Assembly (NCBI GenBank): GCA_905250075.1
Contig: CAJNOP010000024.1
Coordinates: 678,508 to 742,507 of the forward strand
DNA from: Rotaria sp. Silwood1
Taxonomy: Eukaryota; Rotifera; Eurotatoria; Philodinida; Philodinidae
DNA: 64,000 nt
Direction of reading: 5' to 3'
This document shows, in pieces, positions 1-12,064 of the stretch. The notes below the pieces were generated by a model. It was not told the DNA's origin, ran no database searches, and worked only from the letters and a program-made list of their open reading frames with translations. Each line of letters begins with the position of its first letter. Position 1 is the first letter of the stretch. The translations under genes were made by a program, and so were the position numbers.

Positions 1-3000
1 GTCTCTTTTCAAATCCTTGAAATCGTTTTGATTTTTTGAAAAGTTCTTTTAATTAAAAAAATCTGAAAATAAATGAGATTATAATGGAAGAAGGATTCCT
101 TTGAAAACTTTATACCCTTGAACATAATAGAAGACTCAAGGTCATCTCCTGTCGGAAGAGGTTTACTCGACAATAAATCACTCGTTTGATTTAATCATAG
201 CACAAAAGACTTGCAGGAAGAGAAAGAAAATAATGAGGGCCATCATCTGATACAAAAAAGAGACAAACTAAAATGATTCTACAGAAAGAAGAATAAATAT
301 TTGTATAACATTACAATCTATACATAGTATAAAATAAAATTTGATTTTTTGTAGTTTTTATAGATGTTTTTAATGTGCTTCACCATATTGCATTTTGGGA
401 TTTGCTAACATTCTATATCAAATAAAAAAAAACGAATTCCTATGGGTAAGCAAAATGTTGAAATTTTGTCATCGTATCCATCTGTGCCATGGTCTCTTTT
501 CTTTTCTTTTCTTTTCTTTTCTTTTCTGTTATTTTTTGATTATCAATCAACCGCTTAGTTAGCATTTTCTAACAATAAAAGAAATTAGAATATGAATAAA
601 TATGACGAGCAATTGTATATAATATCTTTTTTGTAGATACAATAGAAGAAAAGAAATTTATTCTAAAAACAAATTATGTATTTTCTATAGTAGGCTTTGT
701 TTAATGTTATATCGGGATGATTTTTCTTCGATCCTCAGAGATTTATAAGTTTCAGTAAATTATTTCTGAAAATTTTGTTTAACATCAATAGCAATTATAT
801 AAGATCAAATATAAAGTATTTATCAATATCTAAGTATGATTTTAAAAGATTGTTGTTGAAAGATTCGTAGAATACATAGCCTTACAGACATAATGTAATT
901 TTAGCATTTTCTCAAGGTAGCACTATCATAAATTTTTTAAACAATCATAAGTTCACAATAATACATGTTCTATCAACTTTTCGTTTTTTGCGATGATTTT
1001 CTAAAATAATAAGTATTCAAAGATCGCAGTTATAATTCTCTATGAAACTTTCAATGGATTTATTCTTATGAATTTCGAAAATGTAATATTATCAATTGTG
1101 TAGTAATGACTGATCTTCACAGCATCAAGACTCTCTCATCAATATGTTATAGATTAGTTCGAATTCGCCTATAAACTAAGCCAAGTAGTATTAATAAACT
1201 TGATCTAAGTTCCATTGAAATAGAACTTATTAGTAGTATATATATTCATCAAATAATGTTCTAATTTTGAAGAAAAACGCCTATTACTTAAAAATAAAAT
1301 CAACTATATAAAGTTAGTAAACAAACAACAAAGATAAATAAGTTAAAACAATCAGTTTATTGATATTAGATATTTTCGTAGGAAATTTACTATAGCCGGA
1401 ACCGATGTATAATTTCGATAATCACTATTGTTATTGGTTCGAATAGAAAGACAGATGAGTCAAAAATTCAGACGGATAGTGGTTACATCCCTATAGTCAT
1501 TCAGTCGATACTCGCGAAATTTTGCTGTCGTTCTATGTAAAAAGAAAAGCAGCATGAATATTGAAAGTATTGCATGTTCTTTGCACTTTATATCTGCTTG
1601 GTATGCCTGTGATTGTAAACACTGGTGGTAAGAAATTTGAATCAATATCGAATGCACTAAGTGAGATGACCTGTGAATTTGATGAAAACCTTAGAAAAAA
1701 GAATTTCCATAGAAATTTATTAAATTAAACTGTATATTGCCCTATTTATTTTATTTTTAGCTAAAAACGAATTTCATACGACGGATGACGCTAGACTACA
1801 GTGGCGTTTTAATAATGATATAAAAAGTTTCACTTGAAAACAGTGCACACGCAAGATATCATTAAAACGAACACTCTAATTTCAGTTGATCAGAAGAATA
1901 CTATCTATTGCAGCGATGTACACAATATACTGTTAATGTTAGCTTTTGGAGATGAGTTTCATTGTAATTGCATAAATAGATTTCCTATTCAACATTGAAT
2001 TCATTGATTTATGCATAAATAATCATAGATTACAAAGGTCTAGTCTACACCACAAAAGTTAATAGTGTATTAAGAGATTTGTTCCTGAAAAAAGCTAATA
2101 CACTTTGCAAAAGAGTATTAAAGTAAATGTACGAACAGAGATAAAGTTCTATTCACAAATTAAATTGAGGTGATATGTCTTCGTGAAGCCTTGGTATAAA
2201 TTAGAAAAGAAAAACATTGCACAAAATAATGAGTATACTATATTTAAACAGTAGTAATGGATGTAGAATTTTAGGTGAATGGGAAAGATCATGATGATAA
2301 AATGTGTTTTGAAGTTTATTAGCAGTTGTATCGATTCATTTTTTAACGTTTTCTATGAAAAATAAATCGAAAAACAATCCGAAATGTTATCAAACGACCA
2401 CTCCCATTGCCTCCTCTACATTCGTCACTCTTAATAAGATGTTGGTCACTTAAAATGGCATCAAAAAACAGTGTTTTGCTGTTTTTTTCTTATCGAGGCA
2501 GACTAGTCATGATAATGGCTGCTAGCATTGTGTCACTTGTCAAAAGTGTCAAAACTCAAAATTATTCAAAATTTCACATACAAACAGGTAGATCGTTACA
2601 ATATTTAATATTGTAGTCACGAGCAAAACAAATACACATACTACGTTGTTGCTTAAAGAATATTGTCAAAAATATTTTGATTTTAAACAAAGTTTATAGT
2701 CCAATGAAGTTTTTTCATAAAGATCTGTTTTCAATATGAATTTCATTTCTGTTCATTAGTATTAAAAAGAATGACAAGCAGAAATTAAATGAGCTTCAAT
2801 GTCTAATGATTTCCATTTGAATCATATTTTTATCACTACTAAAGAACTTCGAAGTATGTAGCATACGACATCTCGAAGTTTTTGTAAAAAAAAAAAACCT
2901 GACGTAACTATTTTTAATGTGACATAATATTAGAATCCGGTTTTATAAGAATCTTTATTGTATCTTTAATTTTTGAAATTTAATTTTAAATTAAATATCT

Positions 3001-3359
3001 GGTCAATAATATTTTGTACAAGATTCAGTAAATGAGAAAGTAATACTGAATGATATAGGCACTTTGAGCATTGTATCTAATTCAATGATAAATATAAAAA
3101 ATAAATATTTAAGAAATAATAGAATTCATTGGGAAAGTATTTTTATGTCTTATAAAAAGCTTAAAGAAATTTTCTCTTTATATTGCTTGACAATGAAAAC
3201 AAAGCTTTACATTTCTATGATATTTGATCATTTCTCAACTAATAAAAAAAAATAATAATACTTCTATAAGTGTTATTTGTTATGATATGTTGACAATAGC
3301 ATTAGACCACAGTGTCTCTTTTCTGCATTTTTTTCTTTCATCATCGTCTCTAATACTTA
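1..3359. other. AT-rich stretch, no gene seen
   Basis: Only short, low-complexity open frames occur, none with a recognisable motif or a chain of splice-compatible exons. The one obvious structure is a TTTTC microsatellite near 493-525. Confidence 0.6.
493..525. repeat. TTTTC pentanucleotide microsatellite
   Basis: About six uninterrupted TTTTC units are visible. There is no coding context. Confidence 0.9.
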
Positions 3360-3954
3360 CTGTCTGTCCAAAATTAAAATGGTCTCCGCCATTTTTTGAA
3401 TAACTTCAGAATGGAAGCAGCTAGAGAGCTGCGATTTTCACCAGTCGAAAGAGGCGACGCTGGAGTATCTTTTTCTCTGACGTTGTATGGGCCGACATCA
3501 TTTTCAAATTAATTATTTCTGCAAAACATTGGAAAAAATGGATGAAAACGGCTTACCATTTGGATGAAATTTTGGTTTTGATATGTTATTTAGATAGAGG
3601 AACTTCAGATCTATAGTTTAAGATATAATTTGAATGATTATCTTCACACATTCTAAGGTAAAGCACATCAAATTCTCAATTTACTCATTGAAAAGGTATG
3701 AATTTTTCTTAGTTTTTAAGCAAATTTTCTGATTTTTTTTGAAAATTTCATCTTAATGACGGATTATTTTTGTACATTTTTTCGACATTTTACAAAAACG
3801 GTGGATTTTAAAATAGTTTCTTCTTATACAATATCGGAGACAAAGACGTCCCGATATCTCTTCTTTAGACTGATGAAAACCGCAGCTTGCTAGTTGCTTC
3901 TGTTCTCAAGTTATTCAAAAAATGGCGGCGACCATTTTAATTTTGAACAGACAG
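3360..3954. mobile_element. Foldback MITE flanked by TA (Tc1/mariner-type)
   Basis: The two ends are inverted copies beginning CTGTCTGTYCAAAATT and continuing through AAAATGGTC, CGCCATTTTTTGAATAACTT and an AGCTGC block. The similarity runs at least about 90 bp inward with mismatches. TA lies immediately outside both ends (3358-3359 and 3955-3956), the signature of Tc1/mariner insertion. The 595-bp interior has no transposase, so this is a non-autonomous element. Arm divergence suggests it is not recent. Confidence 0.8.
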
Positions 3955-5921
3955 TAGTTGATATACAAAAACTAGGAACAATAGCAAAAAAAAAGAAATA
4001 TAACAACAAGTCTTTATTTCATCAGATGTTCGAAATAATCGTTCTGATTATTCACAATCAATTGTATTTGTGGAATTCATCTATCAAAGGTTTTTATAAT
4101 ACTCTTATTTATTCAAACGATTCATGAATATGTTAACAACACGATGCAACAACTCGAAATCATTTTGATCACATAGATTTTATTTGATTAAGACAAATAA
4201 CCAAAAATTACATGACGCTAGACTCGGAGAATCACTGAAATAAAAACTTGATGGACTGGTGTAACGTGCCCGTAGTATGCAGTGTATGCATGATATTTTC
4301 CTCTTCTTACTACTTCTTCTCATCTTATGTATTGTCCTTATCTTTCTGTCATTACTTTGTACATCATGTTGCACTTTGTCCTTCTCTTCCTTTCTTCTGT
4401 CTGATGGACGAGTATATAAGTGTATGCTTTGTATATAAACGATGCGGTTATGGATAGGAAGAAATATGATAAAGCGTAGTTCCATCAGCGCTAGTTCTTC
4501 TTCCATCTAAAATCGTCACAACTGGTTTTTGTATTTCTTTTCTGTTCTACCGACACTATTTTTTGTATTTCTTAATACGTATAGATCACTAGGGATTAGA
4601 ATAGAGGAGAAAAAAAAAGAGAAGAAATACATTAAACCGAGGGTACACAATGAAGACAATATGATTTAATTTTATCGTCACGTATTATAATAAACAACTC
4701 TTATCAAAATACTACTACTATGATATTAGCTAGAGAACGATTAAGTATCATAGGAATGTAGAATGTTGATTGCACGATCAGCTCATGTAGAGAAAAAGCT
4801 TCTTATAACTAAACTCAAGTGCCTCAGCCCTTATTTTTGATATGCTCTAAATATATTATTACTGTATGAAAAACTTATTTTCTATATTCAAACAATAGAT
4901 ACTGTTGACATGAGAAATACAACATTAAACTTTTTTAACCAAATGTATATTGTTAAGCTGTTTCAAATATTGTTTTTAAATAAGTAAAATTTTGATTAAA
5001 CTGTTATTCGAAAAGAGAATTCATTGGGGTGTACATATGGCACTCAGATCCTCAATGAATCATAGCAATAAGACGAAAATTTATATTAATAACGATTCGT
5101 TCCCTAAAATTTGCTAGCTATTAAACGTCTTTTACATCGTACATGGTAAAGTTTACTGCATGAAACTCAGGAAATATTTTTGTTCCTTAGTATTTGATTT
5201 TTCCTTCTTTGTTATGTTCCTCTCAATTCTCATGTATATTTCTGTGTCTTTTTGTTTTCACGCTTTATGGATTAATTCTTTACTTCTGGAGATATTAGTT
5301 TTTCTTATCTTAGTACACTGTTTAGATGATTCTACCTTTTCATTGGTCGCTTATCTAGTATACAAATAAGATATAGCTGGAGTTGTCAACGAATTTGATG
5401 AGTTCTTTTTGTATGTCATTAGGTATCATAGTAAATCAATGTAAGAATTTGTAAAAATTATAGTCCACTAATATAGTCCTCAACAAACCGCAGATCATCG
5501 CTTAAAGGAAAAGAAAACATGCAAAGTGCATTTATTGTCTTATGTGATTTATTTAGACACTCATATTAGCATAATATATTCTACATCTTTGTCATAGAAC
5601 AACACGCTTCTCAAAGTTGTTAATGTTCGAGATTATCTTTGGCTCTTGAGTAAAAAAAACAAGAAGTATGTCGATTATTCTAATAAATATTCATGTAGTT
5701 AATAATTAGAAATAAATGAACATTATCATACATTATAATGCTCACATAACACATATGATTTAAACTGGAACAATATCACCAGTAGACTGGCTATCAATTG
5801 GCGATACTTTGATACTTGAATGGCACACTATCCTCTGATCACCATTCTACCACGGTATACTGGTATTAGCGTGAACAAACATCCAAGATAAAAATGAATG
5901 TAATTACATATGAATATAATT
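3955..5921. other. No gene seen
   Basis: Short open frames on both strands are T/C-rich or lysine-rich low-complexity reads without motifs. No splice-linked coding blocks were found. Confidence 0.55.
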
Positions 5922-6668
5922 TATTTCTTGAGTTTTCATGCACTATTTGTCAAATAATGTTCTATAGCCTATAGATTATTCAATCTATTATGTGCATTAT
6001 TTCTTATTAAAATAAATGCATGAAAATTCTTTGCCTTCGCATGAATCTTAAGAGTATCCCTTCGTTTTAGTTATACTAATTCTCGAAGAGGGCACAATTG
6101 ATCTGCATCAATTTTTTCTCACAATTAGAACACCTTAAATATGGAAATACATGTTTCGAGAAAAAGAATTTTAAACGAAGTTTTCGAAACGTTTTCGGAA
6201 AATTTTGGTTTTGCATAGGACCACATCGAGTGTGCTTATGGCTTTCGTCTAACTCTGTTTGATTGGGCTGAAAATTTCTATTCAGATGTTTCAGACTATA
6301 TTTCAGTGCTAGTTTTAAGCTCTTCAAAAAAAATCTGACTTCCATTTTTTTTATGAGAGGAATACATAATGGTTCGAATCTAAAACCAAAATTTTGGTGT
6401 TCAGAGCTCTATAAATCCGAAGAAGAAGGTCAAAAAACGAACACGGTCGATGTCACCTCTTGAGAATAAGAACTCATGCAAATCTGTTGTACCATCTGCA
6501 AGAACGAGAAATGGCCAAAAAATAGAAGGAAACTACCGTTAATCTATTTATTTCATAAAAAAACAACCCATTTATATGAATTAATTGTTCGATAATCCAT
6601 GATGCATTAAGAAACTCATCGATTATAGGACATTATTTGACTAATACAACATAATAATTCAAGAAATA
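5922..6668. repeat. Imperfect inverted repeat, possible old MITE
   Basis: Sequence starting at 5922 (TATTTCTTGA, then GTCAAATAATG and TTCTATA) is found in reverse complement ending at 6668 (CATTATTTGAC, then TTCAAGAAATA). Arms are about 80 bp with many mismatches. No clear target duplication was found, so the exact ends are uncertain. An 89-codon minus-strand open frame inside (6076-6345) has no recognised domain. Confidence 0.45.
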
Positions 6669-7019
6669 TGTTGCATGCTCACGTAATTACATTAATTATT
6701 TATGCATAACAGTGCATAATAATGCCAACTGTCTCTAATTATGTTCTAAAAATTGGTTACATAAGTAATAGTATTTTTGCCGAAGGAATATATACACATT
6801 TTAGCGAGCATTTATTTTCTCGTTTGAAAAATTGAAAATCTTCTAAATAAAAAAAATGTATATTTTATTGGTTATAGACCATGATACTGTTCAACAATAT
6901 TCGATCATAATCATCACGATTTAATACGTACTGAAACGAGGAAACGTAATTAGAAGGAACGAGATATTTAGAGAAGCGAAAAACGTTTGTACTTAGCGTT
7001 TATCCAACAGTACATTTTA

Positions 7020-8459
7020 ATGCATTTTTCATATCATAAATCGTACATTCGACTTTGGTGGCGTCGACAAGTTTTTCGTTTTCGGCGTTTATCACCCATA
7101 TGGTTTGTTATAATATTTACTTGCATATTATTCCTTATTATTATGGTGCCAAATCCATTTTCTGCTCAATATAGACGAATTTCAATTGATCAAGATGTTC
7201 ATTGGAAGAATGTCAAAGAAATATTAGAAGTTAAAGAACAAGTACGTCATTCTAATTTATGATTAGAAACTAACACAGAGGAATTTTTTGTTTTTGAAAG
7301 TTAGATCGAAAGTTCTTTAAAAGACTTAATACGTTTGTAAATCATAATAAAGTTCGTTATCAGTTAATCAAGAAATATTTTGTTTTAGATTTTTCAAAAT
7401 GAAACATTAGTAAATAATGTCAAAGTTATTAAACATGGAAATGACCAACGACAAATTACTTCCACTATCCTCATTGTTCTTTACACTACAATTTTTCGTG
7501 ATAAAAAATTCTGTTCATATTCTATTAATCGTATTTTTGGTAAATCTTGTCCATCAAAACATCGTTGTTTATGGTCATGTGATCATGAAAAATTTCGTGA
7601 AGCTGATGCATTGATATTTCATGCTTATGACATTCCATTGTATCGAGCACCGATGCCAAGTCGTTCCGAAACAAAACCCGATTCTGTTTGGATTCTATGG
7701 TCAGATGAACCTCCTTCCATAATTCAATATGCTCTATTTAAATCGTATCATTTTAATTGGACAATAAGTTATAAACTAAATAGTGAAGTATCTATTGCTA
7801 CATATGGTTTATTTAGTAAACGAGATAATCCATTATCAGATAACGAATATCAACAATGGATTAGAAAACAATTCTCGGATCGAGCAAATGGTGCATTATG
7901 GTTTGTTTCAAATTGTAATGCAAAAAAACGTTTAGAATTATTTTATAATTTAAAACATGCATCAGAATTATTGATTGAAGGTTATGGCCGGTGCGTAGAT
8001 TATTATCCAATTCATTTATGTGGTTCATCTAGTCAATGTGAATATGATTATATGTCAAAGTTTAAATTTTATTTAAGTTTCGAGTCGAATACATGCCGAG
8101 ATTATATAACTGAAAAATTTTATAAAGCATTTTATTACGGTCTCATACCGATTGTTTATGGACCTGAAAGAAGTGATTATAATCGTGTGGCACCAAAGGA
8201 TTCATTTATACATACGGATGATTTCGATCAAGATATGAATAAACTTGCGACTCATTTAGAAGAAATTCATTCGAATTTAACTGTATTTTCGATGTATCAT
8301 GAATGGAGAAAAAATTATGAAATTATTATTGATGGTAAAGCATTAGAACGTGTACGTATGTGTGAATTATGTCAGCGATTGGTCAATATACGAAAAGGTG
8401 AAATGATTTATTATGAGAATATTGATAAATTTTATAATGATAGATGTGATTATATGTAA
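7020..8459 (+). CDS. Alpha-1,3-fucosyltransferase-like Golgi enzyme (GT10)
   Basis: Two exons, 7020-7241 and 7389-8459, joined across a phase-0 GT-AG intron, give a 430-aa protein. The ATG at 7020 was chosen because it precedes a short basic cytoplasmic tail and a single membrane anchor at about residues 27-43, the type II layout of Golgi glycosyltransferases. The GT10 donor-binding signature is clear at about residues 299-335: FYLSFESN, then CRDYITEKFY, then IPIVYG and a Pro-x-x-SFI segment. Upstream, WFVSNC and a following AKKR fit the family. Family members transfer fucose from GDP-fucose to GlcNAc-containing glycans in the Golgi lumen. Length is normal for the family and no disruption is seen. 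Linkage specificity cannot be read from sequence. Confidence 0.93.
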
Positions 8460-9684
8460 TTAATATAAAAACTTATGTTTTGTTTTATTTTTTGACTGTG
8501 CTATAATAAAGTTGATGATTTGTTTTCGTTATTTTTCAATATGGTCTCATATTTTAATTGAAATATCAAAATGAAATATATTTATATATAAGTAAAATAT
8601 CAGCATAAGTAAATATTATATAAAAAAAAGTAAATATAAAAAAAAGTATTGAATTGACAATATTTGAAGAGAAAAACTTAATAAACATTTGAGAAAAATT
8701 GCACAAGAAAATAACTTTCAATCAGTAAAGACTAATATGTTTCTCACACTTCATTATCTCATTCTTATACTGGAACATTAACCGGTGAAGATCGATGTAT
8801 ACTTTGTATAACTGTAGAAGAAAATTTACAGCGTGTTACTGTAATTCCTGTGAAACTAGAATATGAAACACAATCGGTCTATATATATTGTAAATAAAAA
8901 AATTGTTTGAAAAGAGGATCAATCTTAAATCCAATCTTCTTTCATAATAAATCCATAGAAGGCTTTAATTCTATGGTTAACTGTGTCACACACTGTGAAT
9001 GAGCAGAACGTTACTAAGATGTCTGTCAGGGGAGTGGGACACTGTGGAAAGAACCAGGAGCCATTCCTACAGTTACTATAGCATGATGGTGTAGTCTGTA
9101 AAGTAATATTATTTGATCATATATCAGCTTGGATTTCAGATAATCTAGTAGTCAAAAAGCAAGGTAACCTATGCTTACAAAATATTCAATCACATTTCAT
9201 AATGAGCACTGAATGCGTTCTATTAGATAATGTCGTGTTTTTAGAATCAGTTGTACAGGATATCACAACTCATATCTACTGATATTCTGTTTTTTTCAAT
9301 GATTGATATTTTATGTTTCAATCATTCATAATGGTTAATGTACTTTTGGACAAAAATCTAATTTTGAGTTTTAATTGGAATTTTTTTAATTAAATTGAAC
9401 AAAATCATTTCAAATCAGATATTCTCTATGAGAACACTTTGCCGTCTAATCTTCAAAACTAAGCTATTGGAACCATCATCAACGATAGATAAATGTGATT
9501 GACGAAAGAATAACAGAAAAACTGATCATTTTCTTTGATACAATGCAGAATAATATATATCTACTGATGATTTTTTAGGTGGACATTTTCAAGTTGACAT
9601 ATATATTCTTGAAATGAATATAAGTTGACAACTTATCGTCTGTTCATGTGCTAATAATAATTTCATTGTTTTGATAATATCTAG
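8460..9684. other. Intergenic, possible coding fragment
   Basis: Between the fucosyltransferase and the astacin remnant. A plus-strand frame ending at about 8897 reads as a plausible, unrecognised protein fragment of about 55 residues. A block near 9010-9090 is less AT-rich than its surroundings and may be an old repeat. A signal peptide and propeptide for the astacin locus would be expected upstream of 9685 but could not be identified. Confidence 0.4.
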
Positions 9685-12064
9685 AGAGCTGTAATAATAG
9701 TTGATGATAATGTACGTTGGTCAAATGGAATCGTACCATATACTATTTCATCGAACTACGGTAACTCTTTTTTCGGCATCTAATAATAGTATTTGATTTT
9801 AATGTGTAATAGATGAAAAAGACATGTATTTGATTTTTTCATAAAATTTTATTTATAATGTCTCCGTATGATATAACGTATAAATTCTTGATTGACAAGA
9901 TTACGTTTACTTGTAGGCATTGTAGATCAAACGATAATTATTAATGCTATGCGAATATTGAAGAACTTAATAGCAGTTAATAATGTACCTTGTATACAAA
10001 TTTGTGACAAAGTTGTTTCTAATGGACAATATTATTTTATAATGGAAAATGGAAAAGGTTTTTCATCTTATGTGACTAGTTTGTGGAAATTGTGTTATTT
10101 ATATTATAATACATATATTTCAATTTTTCAAAGTCAGATGATACACAGGATATACATTGAATCGTTCGATGGTATTGCAAAGTCCTGGTTGTTTTTGCAC
10201 AACAACGATTATGCATGACATAATCTATACACCAGGTAATATTGAATACTTTTTTCTTCTTATTTGTTTAAATATTGATCACTGTCTAAACTATATACTT
10301 AATCGTAAAAGAAAGCAAACAATAAAACGAAATAGACCAATATTCAACATATATGAGAGTTCTATAGCTATCTGAAATACTTTTTAAGAAACGTTGGTAA
10401 AACTGTATATAGTTTGAAATTAGCTGGTTTTAAGATTAGAACTTGAACAAAATGAGGTTCGAAAGTGTTCATCTTGATAATGATAATTTAAACTTTAAAA
10501 AATCTTAAAGGGAGTCTGCTCCCTTTCTAGAAGTTTTGTATAATGGTTCATCAAAAAATTTTGAAAATTTTAAGGCAAATACACTGTGATGAGTAGACAA
10601 AAAGTTGCCATAGATTCGAAATTTCAAGATGTTTTCCAGTAGGAAATATTGGGGCTATAAAGAAGAGAATCCGCCCACCCCCCCCCCCCCCTCCCACCCT
10701 AGCGCTGTTGTCTAGATTCTTTATTCGAATAAACACACCGACATCTTGATTTCACTCTAAAAAATGCATAGTTTTTGGTATATTCTTAGCTGGATCTTTT
10801 TTTTGTAAACTCTAGCAAAAGCCAGCAGTGCATAATATTGTGAAACGAGAAAAATTAACTAATACGTTCAATACTTTCTAGGATGATTAGAAAAAAGTTG
10901 TAGCTCGATTCAATGTATTATAATTAAGAAAAGGGAAAATTCTGCACTTTTTTGTTCAAACATCTCATTTTTCGAACAGAGCGAAATAATGTGTAAACAT
11001 TTTTGTTTTACAACGAAAGTGTTCTATCTTGTTCAGTTTTCTGGCCTTTGTAGAGCCACATATATTGATTTGTGAATTATTTCTAATAGATAGAGGACAC
11101 TTTGAATCATGTATAGAACCGAAAAAAGCAAAAATGAAAAATCTGAAAGCTTTCGGTTTGGAAAAGAGTGTCTCTTAAGTAAAATATTCTTATATGAATT
11201 TAATTTTAACTGATCAAAGTAAAACAGCCAAGGCTATTTTATGATATGATTATCTTTCTATTTTGAATCTGATTAGTATTATTCTAGTATTTGAAACAAG
11301 TCAGCTACAAAAAGTTTTTCTTGATAATGGTACTTTGTCATTTTGTCTAAGGCATAAAACTGATCTAAAATATAGTTAGACATGAAGTTTTTCATTTGGA
11401 ATTATGGTTATAACTTCCTCTGTGTAATAAAAATTGTCTCTACTGATTGACACTAGTAAAGTAGAGCTCTTATTATTTACAAAGAGTACCATAACAAATA
11501 TAATTTTATGTAAATTTAGGCTTCTATCATGAACAGTACCGACCAGATCGCGATGATTACGTCAGAGCCATTTGAAAGAGTATCATACCATGTAATACAA
11601 ATGTTGTTTCACTCAAAATTATTGTTTGAAAGTAGAAAAAAAAATATTTTAATTTGTTAACACTGAATAAGTATGGAAAGTAACTTCTACAGACTTGATT
11701 TTACTGTTGTAGATACTGTGAATACACCCTACGACTGGAGCTCAACAATGCACTATAGTAAAAATTATGTTAGCACAAATAGTTTCGATATCCGCATGGT
11801 AGTTAACTCGAGTATCAAAATCGAACAAAACATTACTTTAAATCCAAATGACATCCTAGCAATTCGAAATTTGTATGGTTGTTCGGTACTTACAGCTACA
11901 ACAAATACCACCACGACTATGACACCTACAACAACAACAACAACAGACACCCTTACAACATCCACTTTATCGAGGAGTACAACAGTAATTCCTACTAAGG
12001 CACACAATACTAAGGCACTCAAGAATAAGACATTCACTACTAAGAGAGCTAATACTAGGACTTG
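9685..12064 (+). pseudogene. Astacin (M12A) metalloprotease pseudogene
   Basis: Decayed exons follow the order of an astacin domain: 9685-9760 (RWSNGIVPYTI-like start), 9917-10078 (QTIIINAMRIL, SSY), 10149-10235, 11520 to about 11610 (GFYHEQYRPDRDDYV) and about 11672-12064 (TPYDW, STMHY, then NLYGC). Several junctions keep phase. The zinc site should be HExxHxxGxxH but reads H-D-I-I-Y-T-P-G-F-Y-H: the catalytic Glu is Asp and the second His is Tyr. A TGA follows DDYVRAI where family members have Trp. The HDxxYxx half and GxxH half are split by a 1.28 kb intron. The C-terminal tail is threonine-rich and mucin-like. No secretion signal was found. Astacins are secreted zinc endopeptidases; this copy should be catalytically dead. 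Confidence 0.85.
10674..10698. repeat. Poly-C tract
   Basis: A nearly pure run of C inside the long intron of the astacin remnant. It creates a polyglycine open frame on the minus strand that is not a gene. Confidence 0.9.
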
